The notes beneath the pieces were generated by a model. The model ran no database searches and had not been told where the DNA came from. It worked only from the letters and a program-made list of their open reading frames with translations. From Trichoderma breve (lineage: Eukaryota > Ascomycota > Sordariomycetes > Hypocreales > Hypocreaceae), in the NCBI RefSeq assembly GCF_028502605.1, contig NC_079236.1, positions 2,790,001 to 2,854,000 of the forward strand: 64,000 bases of DNA, read 5' to 3'. Position 1 is the first letter of the stretch. Each line of letters begins with the position of its first letter. Of the stretch, positions 24,987-35,750 are shown one piece after another. Both the position numbers and the translations under genes were made by a program.

Positions 24987-26030
24987 ATGTCCGACAAGTC
25001 AAAAGCCGAGAACCGCATTGAAGCTCTCACCTCCCAACTCCTCCCCCCCATCGCCAAAGTCGCCGCCGGCTCCAGCAAGCCCCGAGTCCAAGACAAAGTC
25101 GTCATCATCACCGGTACGTAAATGCCACAACTCCCTCCCAAAGAGGTGCTTATGCTCATCCTACAAGGCGCAAACTCTCCCCTTGGCATAGGCAGAGCCA
25201 CCGCTCATCAGTACGCCGAGAGCGGTGCCCGGGCCATTTACATCTGTGATTTCGATGGCTCAAATCTCGAAACTCACAAGAAGGAGATTAACCAGCTGCA
25301 CCCCAATGTCGAGATTCACACGCGCCAGTTCGATGCCTCGGATGAGGCCAAGGTCAAGGCCGTTGTGGACGACGCAATGGAGCGGTACGGCCGCCTAGAC
25401 GTCTTCTTCGCCAATGCTGGCATTACAGGCCCAAACGTCATCTTCACTGACATTGGAGTCGAGGATTTCATGAACGTATATAAGATCAACACTCTGAGGT
25501 CCGTCTTTTTCACATGGAGCGCATCGCTCAACTCCATCACCTTGTCCGAAAAAAACTGACCAAAAGCTTACAGCGTCTTCCTGGCCGCCAAATACGCCGC
25601 GCCAGCCATGACAAAAACATCCTCTCAAAAGTCAGCCCCAGGCGGAAGCATCATCGGCACCGCCTCCGTGGCCGGCCTTCGCTCAAACGCCGGCAGCACC
25701 GCCTACTCCGCCGCCAAGGCCGGCGTCGTCTCTCTCGCCCAGACAATGTCCTACCAGCTCGCGGGCTCTGGCGTCCGCGTCAACGCCATTTGCCCCGGCA
25801 TCATCGAGACGGGCATGACGGCGCCTGTGTACGAGGCCGCGCGCGCCCGGGGCACCGAGAAGAAGATTGGCCAGCTGAACCCGACGAAGCGCGGTGGGCG
25901 TGCGGACGAGGTTGCGCGCGTTGTCTTGTTCCTGGGCAGTGATGAGGCTAGCTATGTAAATGGACAGGCCTGGGCTGTAGATGGAGGATTGAGTGCCGGA
26001 CATCCCTTTGTCCCAGGCAGGCTGGGCTAA
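24987..26030 (+). CDS. Classical short-chain dehydrogenase/reductase
   Basis: Exons are 24987-25113, 25168-25498 and 25574-26030, giving 304 residues. The first intron splits the cofactor loop, which reads [13 protein letters not shown] once joined. NAG is present in [10 protein letters not shown]. The active site has Ser184 and YSAAK with Tyr197 and Lys201; the C-terminus has [12 protein letters not shown] and the usual [12 protein letters not shown]. An extra N-terminal extension of about 35 residues precedes the Rossmann fold and has no clear targeting signal. It should be a cytosolic NAD(P)(H)-dependent oxidoreductase of unknown substrate. Exon 3 is strikingly rich in C-ending codons. Its 3' end faces ORC6, only 111 bases away. 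Confidence 0.9.
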
Positions 26031-26082
26031 GGGAAGGGAATCTGCATCTGTACGTTGAGTACATGTAAATTATGTCGACATG

Positions 26083-26088
26083 AATAAA
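26083..26088 (+). terminator. Polyadenylation-signal-like AATAAA after the SDR gene
   Basis: The hexamer lies 52 bases after the SDR stop codon and just before the convergent ORC6 coding end at 26142. The two 3' untranslated regions therefore probably overlap. Confidence 0.4.
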
Positions 26089-26141
26089 GAGTCTGTATAT
26101 AAACCATTCTGATGTCAAACGCCTCCGTCTCCTCCTTCTAT

Positions 26142-27331
26142 TTATTGGGTATCATTGCTTCCGCCAGCTTCCAAGGATGCAGACAGTTCTGCGATCCGCA
26201 TCAGGGTGGCATCTTTCCACGCCTTGTACTCTGCTCTACGGCCCTCACTCAAGTAGTTGTACTTTTCCTGGAACATGGTGTCCGCTCTCTGTTGCTGAAC
26301 TTGCAACGAGTCCTCCTCATCTAGACCATCGGCCACATCGTCATCCAGCTCCATGCCCATGTTGATGACGTCTGTAATGCCATTATACCAGTCGGCCTCC
26401 AACCAACCCTTGTCACGGATTCTTGATGCCGCTGCATCAAAGTCGTCGTTGCTCACATCGGTCCAGCCTTCCCAGAGGCTATCTGGCTCTACACCTTTGA
26501 CCTCAACTTCTTGGCGAGCTCGACCTAGCTGGTCAATTATCTCAGCTCGAGTCGGCTCATAGATTTCAGGTTGAATGGCCTGCTCCAGGTCAATATCCCT
26601 CGCGCGCATGGCAACGAAGAATATGATGGCTGCACATAATGCAGTGGCATTCTTCCAGGACCATGCATCTTTTGTTTTTCGTCTTCCAGAAATGAAAATC
26701 GACTCCATGCCTGCCAGCATTGATGGCGCCAGTTTCTTGTGCCCAGACCCAGCACACAAATGCCGGATGACGGGCTGAACCCATGGATAAATGTCTGATT
26801 CCTTCACACTCGCTTGCCCCTGCCTGCTTGATTTGGTTGGTGTTTCAGCATCTTGGCCCGTCTGTTTCCGAAACTGTGCAAGACTGCTCTCTTTGCTGGG
26901 CTCGGGCCTTGAAGGAAGAGGACGACTTTGCGAGGATGGCGTGGAGCCGGCGTTGCGTGTTCTTCGTCCGCTGGCAGATGTGTTGGGGAGGATATTATCT
27001 AGATGCGCATACAAGCGCTTATACACTCGCGGAGGAATCGGTGGCCGTGGTTCTATCGTCGGGAGATCCAACGCAATCTTGAGCCTGCGGCAAGAGCAAT
27101 TGATTAATGTCCATTCGGTCTACACGTCTGTGTGTGCGTTATTAATTACCTGGTGCAGGCAATGTGTGCACAGGCATAGAGACGGGCGATTTCCTCTTCT
27201 GCCTTGAGCGTGCTGGCTAGATGTCGGGATTGGGCGAGCAAGGAGCTGGCGGACTCGACTAAGCTGGCTGGGAGATCGGAGCCATATGTCGGCATCAACG
27301 AGACGAGGGCGAGCTCGACTTGCTTGCTCAT
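26142..27331 (-). CDS. ORC6: Origin recognition complex subunit 6
   Basis: Complement of 26142-27084 and 27150-27331, one 65-base intron (GTAATT...CCGCAG), 374 residues. The N-terminal 100 residues, starting MSKQVELALVSLMP, form the helical TFIIB/cyclin-box-like domain of fungal Orc6. The junction reads HIACTR then LKIALDLP, and the PPIPPRVYKRLY segment is typical. A Ser/Pro/Arg-rich linker follows, then the conserved block with DIYPWVQPVIRHLC and AGMESIFISGRR, and an acidic helical C-terminus. Orc6 works in the nucleus with ORC1-5 and recruits Cdt1/MCM to license replication origins. The chosen ATG at 27331 begins the conserved helix; an earlier in-frame non-ATG extension is possible. It is divergent from the EF-hand gene, with 640 bases between. 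Confidence 0.87.
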
Positions 27332-27971
27332 TGTGATGGTGACTGCAATTGCGCTGATGCAGTTGGAACTAGAATTCACCACACTCTTTGCTGGCTTGAG
27401 AGTTGGATCGTGGATTAGAACGCGAGGCGGGGCAGATGGAAACGCGAGATCACGGGGTCCAAGCTGGAGCTGATAAAGAGTTTAGGATCTGGAGATCAGT
27501 GGCCTTATCACAGCCAGTGCCTCGTAGGCTTTCTGTTTAAAGTCGATTTGACTTTGTGTTGTTCAGATCAATATCATGTTACAGAGTCGTGAATACTACA
27601 GGCAGTAAGATTAGAATAAAGCCTGATAGTGAAGGGCACCCGGTTGTGATATCAACACTCGATCTGGAAGCTTAGCACCGGCAGATTTAGCGGATGCTTC
27701 CCCTTGCATCGGCCGTCCTCAATGCCTTTTTGGCGCCCCCGCCGCTCGATGTCACCGTCCGTTAGCGATTCCACGGCGCTGACATGTGGCCTCCAGCTGG
27801 ACTCAGTACAAGGACCCGGAGCTTAATACTAGCGAGCGCCGGTGGCCACCTCTCATCTCGACGTCGCCTCGCCACGACGCCCATTGCATCGCATCCTGTC
27901 GCATTCTATCCGGTCCTCTCCTTTTCCTATCAATTCACCTACTAGTTGCTTCTTCTCTTCCGCGCGACACA
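27332..27971. promoter_or_regulatory. Shared divergent promoter region, ORC6 / EF-hand gene
   Basis: 640 bases between two divergent starts. It contains GC-rich blocks (about 27700-27790) and pyrimidine-rich DNA before the ATG at 27972 (about 27900-27960). No specific binding site is named with confidence. Confidence 0.4.
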
Positions 27972-28639
27972 ATGCGAGCGTTCCTCCTCTGTTCCGCCAT
28001 CGCGGGCCTTGCCATTGCCCATGGCTCCCACTCTCAGAAGCCAATTGTCGATGCAAATGCCAACTGGATGACAAAACACATGGCCGGTGAGCCTCAAAGA
28101 CATGCAGTCGTTTCTATGCTATGATTGTGATTTCTAATATGGCATGACCTGCAGAGGAGCACCACGTCGACGGCTGGGACGCGGCCTCCTTTTTCACCCT
28201 CCACGACTACGACAGCGACGGCTACTGGCAAGGTGAAGAGCTCCTCCGCACGTACGGCCTCATGGACGAGTCCAACAAGCACGTTTCATGGGAACGCCGC
28301 GACGAGATCCTGCGCGGATTACTCGCCCTCCTTGATTTGAACCGCGACGGCATCGTCAGCCGCGACGAGTGGACCGACTTTACGGCGCAAGGCAAGACGC
28401 TTCCAGACATGAACACCGGCCCGGGCCACCACGGCGACGACGAGTACGAGTATGAGATTCACCATTGGGAGAAGTACCATGATGAAAACTCCAAGTTGGA
28501 GGACTTGAACCACCCGGAGGACATTGAGCACTTCAAGAAGCACGAGCAGATGGAGGAGGAGGAGGAGAGGCAAGAAAAGCTAGACCAGATGTCCATTGTA
28601 GTGGAGAACATCCCCAAGAAGTTTCTGAGGGATCTCTGA
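27972..28639 (+). CDS. Secreted or secretory-pathway EF-hand calcium-binding protein
   Basis: Exons are 27972-28086 and 28155-28639, giving 199 residues. An N-terminal signal peptide is evident (MRAFLLCSAIAGLAIA, then HGSHSQ). Two EF-hand loops can be read: DYDSDGYWQGEE and DLNRDGIVSRDE, each with acidic residues at the coordinating positions and the central Gly. A highly charged helical tail follows (HHWEKYHDENSK, MEEEEERQEKL). There is no HDEL or KDEL retention signal. The layout resembles nucleobindin-like proteins such as yeast Ssp120, which act in the early secretory pathway; that assignment is inference. The 3' region has a GA microsatellite at about 28670-28690. Confidence 0.82.
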
Positions 28640-28796
28640 AAAGGGAAGTAATCATGATTTGGCATTGGTGAGAGAGAGAGAGAAGAGAGATATTTTGCGA
28701 AGATGTAAGAAAGCGACGGCGCAATTGGAAACTGACATGAGGGAACGATACACGCCATGATTCTTGAAAGTTTTTGATGTATGTACACATATTGCT

Positions 28797-30005
28797 TCAT
28801 GTACCATTATTAGATATACTACCGCCTGTAATACACACGTCAAAGACGCAATGCCACACCCCCGGCGCAAACGTCTTGACCTGCTCGACATGCTCAACGC
28901 TCGGCACCCTCGACCTTCCTCCTCCCGAAGCAGCAGCAGCCCACGTCGCAAAAGTCGTCTGAATCGCTGCTCGCCGAGACTCGATGTCCGCCACGCCGAC
29001 GTTGTCGTGTAAATGCAGCCATGCCTGGGGGGCCAGCCGCGTTATTTCCCAAGCGCTCTCCCATACGGGTTCGCTGGTAGGTAAGAAGCCGCAGTTGACA
29101 TGGGCGATGTTGGTAGCAAGCCCAGCGCTCTGAGCCTCAGCAATGCGTATCGACGCTCTCTCGTTGCTCTCCAAGAAGACGATGATATTCTCTCCTCCAG
29201 CGAGCCATGTTTCCATCGGTAGCGCTAGGTCTTCGCCCTGGATGACCCTGACGCTCCATTTGTTTGCTTCGGCACCTCGTCGAAGGCCCTCGACGCTCCA
29301 GGGATTAATCTCCCAACACAGAACCCTCATCCCCAGCGCCGCATACGAAAACACAAAGTATCCAATCCCAGCATACAAGTCCACTGCCCACACATCCTCT
29401 TGTCCAGCCGGTGAACGCTTGAATCCTAAAACCCTCGCCTTCTCCTTGACATTCCCCCGTGAAAACATGGTCCATCTGGGAGCCCACGTCTGCAGTATCC
29501 CGTTCTGCTTCGTCCCAACCCAAAAGGCACCATCGAAATCACTTCCTTTAGGCTGCTCATCCACTCTCGCCGGCCCAAAGTCTCCAAAGAGCATCCTCAG
29601 TCCACTTGGACTTCTGCGCACGTTCTCAGCGTCTTCCCCGTCCTTGTGCAGTGGGATACCCTCATTCACTGCTAGATGCGTCACCTTCCCTTGCCCAGTT
29701 TTGGAAATTTCCTTTAGAATAGATTGCCATAGAGAATTACACGCTGCTTCATCGCAGGCTTGTAAGAGAGAGGCCCATGTTTCGCTTGTGAAGCTTCCTG
29801 TTGGTAGCAGAGCGAGTGGCTCATAGATGGTGAAGCGCTTCGGCGCCGTGTTTAAGAGATTCTCATTCCGTGACTCCTGGGTTTCAGATTCAGTAGAGGG
29901 AGGTGTTGCTGCGATCCAGCTCTGTATTGCGGCTGTAATGGGGTTGACTTGACGTGGCTTGGGTTTGCTGTGTCTATTTTTCTGGCCCAATTGCTGAGTC
30001 GCCAT
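28797..30005 (-). CDS. TRM12: tRNA wybutosine-synthesising protein 2 (TYW2/Trm12)
   Basis: Intronless, 402 residues. The C-terminal half has the class I SAM fold of the TYW2/Trm5 group: motif I VDLYAGIGYF (208-217), then CWEINPWSVEGLRRGAEANK (230-249), GEDLALP, and late motifs (HVNCGFLP, WLHLHDNVG). TYW2 moves the 3-amino-3-carboxypropyl group of SAM onto the tricyclic precursor at position 37 of tRNA-Phe, a step in wybutosine synthesis that guards reading frame. The N-terminal half is less conserved. The start is the first ATG, giving MATQQLGQKNRHSKPK, and the upstream sequence is AT-rich. The 3' end is convergent with the EF-hand gene (157 bases). Confidence 0.85.
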   Translation of the reverse strand: MATQQLGQKNRHSKPKPRQVNPITAAIQSWIAATPPSTESETQESRNENLLNTAPKRFTIYEPLALLPTGSFTSETWASLLQACDEAACNSLWQSILKEISKTGQGKVTHLAVNEGIPLHKDGEDAENVRRSPSGLRMLFGDFGPARVDEQPKGSDFDGAFWVGTKQNGILQTWAPRWTMFSRGNVKEKARVLGFKRSPAGQEDVWAVDLYAGIGYFVFSYAALGMRVLCWEINPWSVEGLRRGAEANKWSVRVIQGEDLALPMETWLAGGENIIVFLESNERASIRIAEAQSAGLATNIAHVNCGFLPTSEPVWESAWEITRLAPQAWLHLHDNVGVADIESRRAAIQTTFATWAAAASGGGRSRVPSVEHVEQVKTFAPGVWHCVFDVCITGGSISNNGT

Positions 30006-30514
30006 TGAGCCGAATTTTTTGTGAGCTCTTCAAATTAGCAACTAAAATGGTAGTATAATCTATTAAAAAATCTCTTTTCTTTTGTCGCCTTGTTTGTTTA
30101 TTCAGCAGGTCAATGCTGGGTGCTCTCGTGGAGAGAAAAGAAAAAGTTATATGCAAGAGAGAAGTTGAGTTTTCCACAGCTTAGATTCCACTTATGTGAT
30201 AATAATATAAGAGTGCCAACACCACCAACTCGTGAATGGCCAAATACACTCTTTTCATCACCAATACAAAGGAAGACGCGATAAAAGAAGGTCTCGTTTA
30301 TCAATTTTTCTTCTAAATGGATATTATCACCGCTGTTCGTGTCCGCTAGCCAGATCCCCCCAATCCTACCTATAATCCTAATGCATTGTCGATTCTTCAA
30401 AGTCATGGATATCTCAACCCGTAATGCTAGTTTACATGCAAAAACCCAACCCAACCCGGCCCAATCTAAAATGGCCGCTTCCCCCATCTTCTTCACCGTT
30501 CTTCACCGTTCTAA
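30006..30514. other. Intergenic between TYW2 and the phosphatase gene
   Basis: AT-rich promoter side of TYW2 and 3' region of the phosphatase. A tandem CTTCACCGTT pair occurs at about 30490-30509. No gene was seen. Confidence 0.45.
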
Positions 30515-31967
30515 TCACAAAAAGTAGTCGCCCGGCGATCTACGGCTTGCAGGTACATGCCGCTGGTCATCGGGAACCGCAGAAAATATGCTAAACTTGG
30601 GAGCCAGGTCGTTGTCCACTGTCATTATTGACGCGACGTTGCCGCATCGATAGCAGTAGTTGGGAGCCGACCAGACTGTTACGACAGAGCTTTCGTCAAA
30701 ATGATACTAAGTTGTCAAGCATTAGCAAGTTCGTTGGGCATAGCAAGGCTTTTTAAGAAAGAGCCGACTCACTTTGTAGCCTTCATTCACAAGTTGATGT
30801 GCCCGCGCAATCAATTTTAGGCCGTTTACGTGGTTAAACTCGGTGGCCACCTTGTCTCCAAATAGCCATCCGGCTCCTCGAGGGCTCACAGCCCATGTAT
30901 CTATGTCGTCAGGATCTGACCACACGAGGTCGCAAAAGGCTCCTTCATGAGGAATTTCCTGGGCACGGGCAACGACCCGAATCTGATCAATAGTCCGAAT
31001 CTCGGGACTCAAACCACCGTGGACGCAGAGCAACTCTCCGTCAACTATAGCGGCGAGAACAAGGAAATCAAAGACATGACAGCATGCCTTCCATACGGAT
31101 GCGTTGCCATATTTCTGCTGGCATTCTTCGTAGAAGCCGTAGACTTGTGTGATTTGACGAGATTCGTGGTTTCCTCTGACGAGAACAATGCGGTCTGGGT
31201 ATCTAGATATATGGTGTCAGCACGATTCGCATCTCGCAGATAAAAATGTAAAACACGAGAAATGAAAAAGGGCCGTCTCGCGAATAAGAAGAAGATAAAA
31301 AGAGCCCCAAATGCCACAGAAACAACATACTTTGCCTTCAAGCACATGAGCAATGTAAACGCCTCCAAGCTAAAGTATCCTCTATCGACGTAGTCTCCAA
31401 GAAAGACAAAGCGAGTCTCCGCGCTCTGCGAAGACGCGACTGTATTCACAGCGGGCACATCGGCGGCTCCCTGCTGCTCTTCCTCTCCGTCCTCGTCGCC
31501 TTCAGCGTCGCCCGAATCGGCCCCGCCTCCGGGAGACTTTAGCTTCTTCCTCAGCTTCGGGTTTGTGATTTCGGTCGGGGGCTCGATGTCCTCCGAGGTG
31601 ATGACTGCGGTTGCTGACTTGGGCGCCTGGACGTTTGTCTCGCCCGGCATGCCACCGGCGACGCGGAAAAGCTCGAGCAGGTCGTAGAACTGGCCGTGGA
31701 TGTCGCCGCATACGGTGACGGGCGTGCAGACGGGCTGGATGTTGGACTCTGCGAGACTCGTGGCATTAGTGACTGCATGCTTTCATGCTTCTTTCTCCAT
31801 GCGTTCATATTCATACCCTCCATCAAGATCTCCTTGACCTTTTCACACAGCTCCTTCATGGCCCTCTCGGGCAGATAGTGGCACTGCTTGGCCTCCTCCA
31901 GCCACTCGTCCAGCCCAGCATTGGGGCCCAGGTTGGCGGGGCCAGGTCGAGGAACACTTGTCGTCAT
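30515..31967 (-). CDS. ppg1: PP2A-like Ser/Thr protein phosphatase catalytic subunit (Ppg1 type) with acidic insertion
   Basis: Complement of 30515-30706, 30773-31202, 31331-31748 and 31817-31967, all GT-AG, 396 residues. All PPP signatures are present: GDIHGQ (65-70), GDYVDRG (168-174), RGNHES (199-204), HGGLSPEI, and the C-terminal core [12 protein letters not shown]. It ends in DYFL like PP2A relatives. The N-terminus [20 protein letters not shown] and the [12 protein letters not shown] stretch point to Ppg1 rather than PP2A proper. Between GDIHG and GDYVDRG, at about residues 89-163, lies an insertion of roughly 70 residues, Lys/Pro then Gly/Asp/Glu-rich, that the yeast enzymes lack. Ppg1 belongs to STRIPAK-like or Far-complex assemblies in yeast; that role here is inference. 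An in-frame ATG at 31997 would add 10 residues. Confidence 0.87.
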
Positions 31968-32780
31968 CTTGGCGACTGCAGTCTGGCAATGGCGCAACGG
32001 CTAGGTTGTGTCAGCCCGACACGATGCCAAAAGTCAAGGGATGGGTTTTGGCTGAATGATGGTTTATCAGCGGCCCAAGATGACGCTCGAGTTTGTGGTG
32101 GGGGTTTTGGCTGGTTGGCTTGCTGTTTCAGGGCGCCAGGGGCTTGCGCTTCAGTGAGCCCAGCGCCGGATCTTCCTCGGAGGGGCCTGTGTGCTCACTA
32201 GAACTAGCAGCAGACTCAGTGGCGTACAGTAGCATTGATCTGGTTCAAGTCTCTCATTGGTACCGGCATCGTATCAAGCACGGCTGCAGGAGTGTGCATA
32301 ACATGTCTCATACAAGTCACAGTCTTCCAAGATACTTGGCAACCTGGATTTTCTCGTATTACCTGGGCTTTGTATTGGTGAACATTAATGCCTTTGATCA
32401 ACTACCTTTGTACTGTACCTTCGTGATAAAAATAACAAGTACTACATTCCATCAATCATCGGATCTCATCCTCGCAACGGCGGCACGTGACGGCTCCATA
32501 CCTCTAACTCGCCACGAAAAGTCTCAACTAAAGCGGCGCTCACTAACTCCGATTTCTATGATACCGTCCTTGCAGGCCTTTGCTTTTGCCCTTGTCAAGT
32601 CGATTTATTACGAAGCTATTAAATAGTGGACCCGCGTTTTCTCATTCTCATATGACGGAAGACTGCGACTCATTCACGATATCTGTTGATCTTGATCTCG
32701 ATCTCAACCCTCAGCCGCCGGCCAGACACAAACTCCGTTGATGCTTGACATAGCGTCTCCAAATCCCTCCGACATGCGCA
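31968..32780. promoter_or_regulatory. Divergent promoter region, phosphatase / UPF3
   Basis: 813 bases between divergent starts. No coding frame is supported; a 177-codon + frame at 32093-32626 lacks bias and homology. No specific regulatory site is claimed. Confidence 0.4.
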
Positions 32781-34839
32781 ATGTCGACTCAACCACCGCA
32801 GGTCCTGTCTCGCAGGACGAACGCTCCGGCTTCTGAGTCTACCAAGGTGAGATGATATGATCCGGTGCCTTGTCCGGGATCGAACTGAGCTGATGCCCTG
32901 CTCAGAGTAAAGCAACTGCCGACGGCGCGTCTCGCCCCGGTAAGAAGGGCTCGGCTGAGAAGCATGCTGAGGCTCGGAGCACCAACGACGCAGACACGCC
33001 AAAGGCCCCAAAGACCAGAACTCCTCATGAAGGCGAAAAGGTTATCATCCGACGGCTGCCTCCTGGAATGACTGAGACCGAATGCGTCTCTATTCTGGGC
33101 TCTGATTGGGCGGTGGGCAATGGCAAGGTCGACTGGTTTTCATACGCCCCTGGCAAAGTATCTAGCGAGTATGTCTTTTGAGCAACCAGATATGAATCCC
33201 TCTTTTCCTAGTTCTCTCTTTCTTTGACGCACTAACATTGGCAACATCAAGGCTTTCAAAGCCATCTCGTCCCGCTAGAGCATACATCCATGTCATGCGG
33301 AAGGACTACATCATGCCGCTAAGCGAAGTTGTTCGAAGTGCAACCTGGGAGGACGCCAAGTGCACCTTCAACAGCCCTTCTCTCATCGGCCCCCCAGCCC
33401 TGGAAATGTCCATCTACAAAAAGGTGCCAGGGACAAAGAAGCGGGTAGACGCTCGTCAAGGAACTATTGACCAAGACCCGGAATTTATGGCGTTTCTTGA
33501 AGGCCTCGCAAACCCCGTTCCACCCAGGGAAGGCATCGAGAACGAGGACGTTGAGGAAGCACCAGAAGCCAAGGTTACCACCACGCCATTGATTGAGTAT
33601 TTGAAGGAAAAGAAGGCAAACAAAGCCAAGGAAGCTGCCGCTGCCAAGAGCGCGAAGCATTCCAGACAAGAGACCACGACAGCCAAGGGCAAATCCGGCT
33701 CTAAGGAGGATGAGGGCTCTAAGAAGAAGAGCAAGGATTCTAGGAGCTCCAAGGCTGAGAAGGCGGCCCCTAAGGAGCCCGTCAAGATTCTCACTAAGAA
33801 AGCTGCTGCAGCTTCCTCTGAAAAGTCTGCCGAGGCCGCCAAACCGGCCGCAAGCCAGACCAGCACGAGCGGCAATGCTAGTAGTACCACTGAAGCGCCA
33901 ACCCCCAAGAGCCGCCGTGCCGGTGTTTCCATTGCCGCCCGTATGCTTCAGAGAGATCTCGGTCTTAGTCCAGGTAGTGCCTATCGACGAGCCCGACAAG
34001 ATGCTGCAAAGGCCGAAGCCGGTTCCAAATCTTCGGCAACCGACAAAGAAAATAAAGAAACATCTAGCGCAGCAAACGAGAACCAACCATCTCCCACACC
34101 ATCTTCAAACGAAACGGCGACAAATGCCCAGACGCCCGCTAAGGACAGCGCTTCCAAGGCACAACAGTCAACTCGTAAGACCCGTGGCGGTAAGAACGCC
34201 GACAAGGCCAAGCCATCGGAAGCATCCGGAGGGCAGAACCCAACCGCAACTGCACCTGTCATTCTCAAAAAGAAAAGTGCCGCCAGTGGCGACGCAGATG
34301 CATCAAAGCCCGCTGCTGAGACGGCCTCCAAGTCTGGTGCCGGCGCGGCAAACGGCCCCAAGAGTGCTTCTGCCAAATCTGCAGGCTCCCAAAAGAAATC
34401 TGCAGCGGCTGCATCCGCCAACGCCACTCGCGGCTTTGTCAAGCACGCCAACTCTTCTCAGGGCATCACGGAGCCCGTGTTGAAACAAGCCCTCGAGGTA
34501 TTTGGCACTATTACGTTCATCGAGGTGGATAAGCGCAAGGGCTTTGCGTATGTCGATTTCGCAGACCACTCCAGCCTTGCCAAAGCCATCTCAGCCAGCC
34601 CCATTTCCGTCGCGCAAGGAACCGTCCAGGTCTTGGAGCGCAAGGATAAGAAACCTGCCGCTCCTTCGTCGGGAAGTGGCAATGCCGCCGCTGCCGCCGC
34701 TCCGTCTACATCCAACACGGCTAGCAACGGCGCTGCCCCTGAAAAGAGCTCGGGCAGCGGACGCGGAAGACGTGGAAGAGGCGGCAAGGGGGCCGCTGCT
34801 ACTAACGGCACTCCCATTGCCGCGACGAGCGGTGGCTGA
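32781..34839 (+). CDS. UPF3: Nonsense-mediated decay factor UPF3 with C-terminal RRM
   Basis: Exons are 32781-32846, 32906-33168 and 33252-34839, giving 638 residues. Residues about 66-200 form the Smg4/UPF3 RRM-like domain, from KVIIRRLPPGMTE through ARAYIHVMRKDYI to DPEFMAFLEGL, which binds UPF2. A very long Ala/Lys/Ser/Glu-rich, probably disordered region follows; it includes RRAGVSIAARMLQRDLG (about 328-344), which may be a short conserved element. Residues about 503-573 read as a second RRM with RNP1-like KGFAYVDF. The protein ends in an RGRGRRGRGG patch. UPF3 links UPF2 to mRNA with premature stops and shuttles between nucleus and cytoplasm. The start is the ATG that opens exon 1, which splices in phase 0. 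Confidence 0.88.
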
Positions 34840-35750
34840 GCTATTTGCTCTCTTTTGTCAAACCTCCCGACGCCTTTTCATTATCATTCTGATTTAAAAA
34901 AGAGAGTAGTCGCAGCGGACCCAATCAGCTCGGCAGGATGCACTCCAGATCGCGGCATTCGCGCTTTGGGCTCCGCTGGATGAACTTTTTTCAGCGTCCA
35001 AGCGAATTACACAAAAGAAAGCGGTTCCATCTTCACGCCTTGCGCTAGAAGATGTTATACACCTAGTATTATTGTCAGAGGCCAAGGATCCAACACTTGG
35101 GGGCCAATCGCAAGGGTCATCAGCAGATCCAACACCAGGACAGAATGCGGAGACACAATCATCATGCTAGATCCTTGACATTGCACAAAGAAATCCTTCA
35201 AGGTGTGACTTGGTGTTTGACTCAAGACGATGTATGTATCTGTACCATGGGGGAGAAGGGATGGTACGTAAGGAGATGGACTGGGATCGTATGCAAGGGG
35301 TTGGTCGTAAGCCAGCTCCGAGCCTATACTGTAGTTGAATGCCGCTTCTAACAGCGAATAAAACAGGCCAGACAGTTTTAGGATAATGGATGTTCATTCT
35401 ACCATGCTCGGGTCCAATGCTCACATATTGATCATAAGCATTCACGTCGAATCATCAATCTTCAAAGCCACCAGAAATCCCATATCATAATTCACCCGCA
35501 AGGGATCATCCACGTATATCTATAACTAAGAACAAAAAGGCATCCAGGTAAAAAGCAAATCGTGAACATGACCATGACAACATCCACAAACATAATCGTA
35601 AACATCCATCAAAAAAAGAAGCTAAAAAGGGAAATAAGAAATCCAAGCAAGGGGAATAAAAAAACAGAAAAGAAAAGAAGAAGGAAAAAGGAAACGATCA
35701 GAAAACAAAACCCTCCGTCTTCCGTCTATCTCATAACATGGCCAATACCG
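34840..35750. other. Convergent intergenic region, UPF3 / PNPOx-like gene
   Basis: Holds the 3' regions of both genes. It is A-rich on the + strand at about 35605-35710, which would be U-rich in the minus-strand transcript. No gene was seen. Confidence 0.45.
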
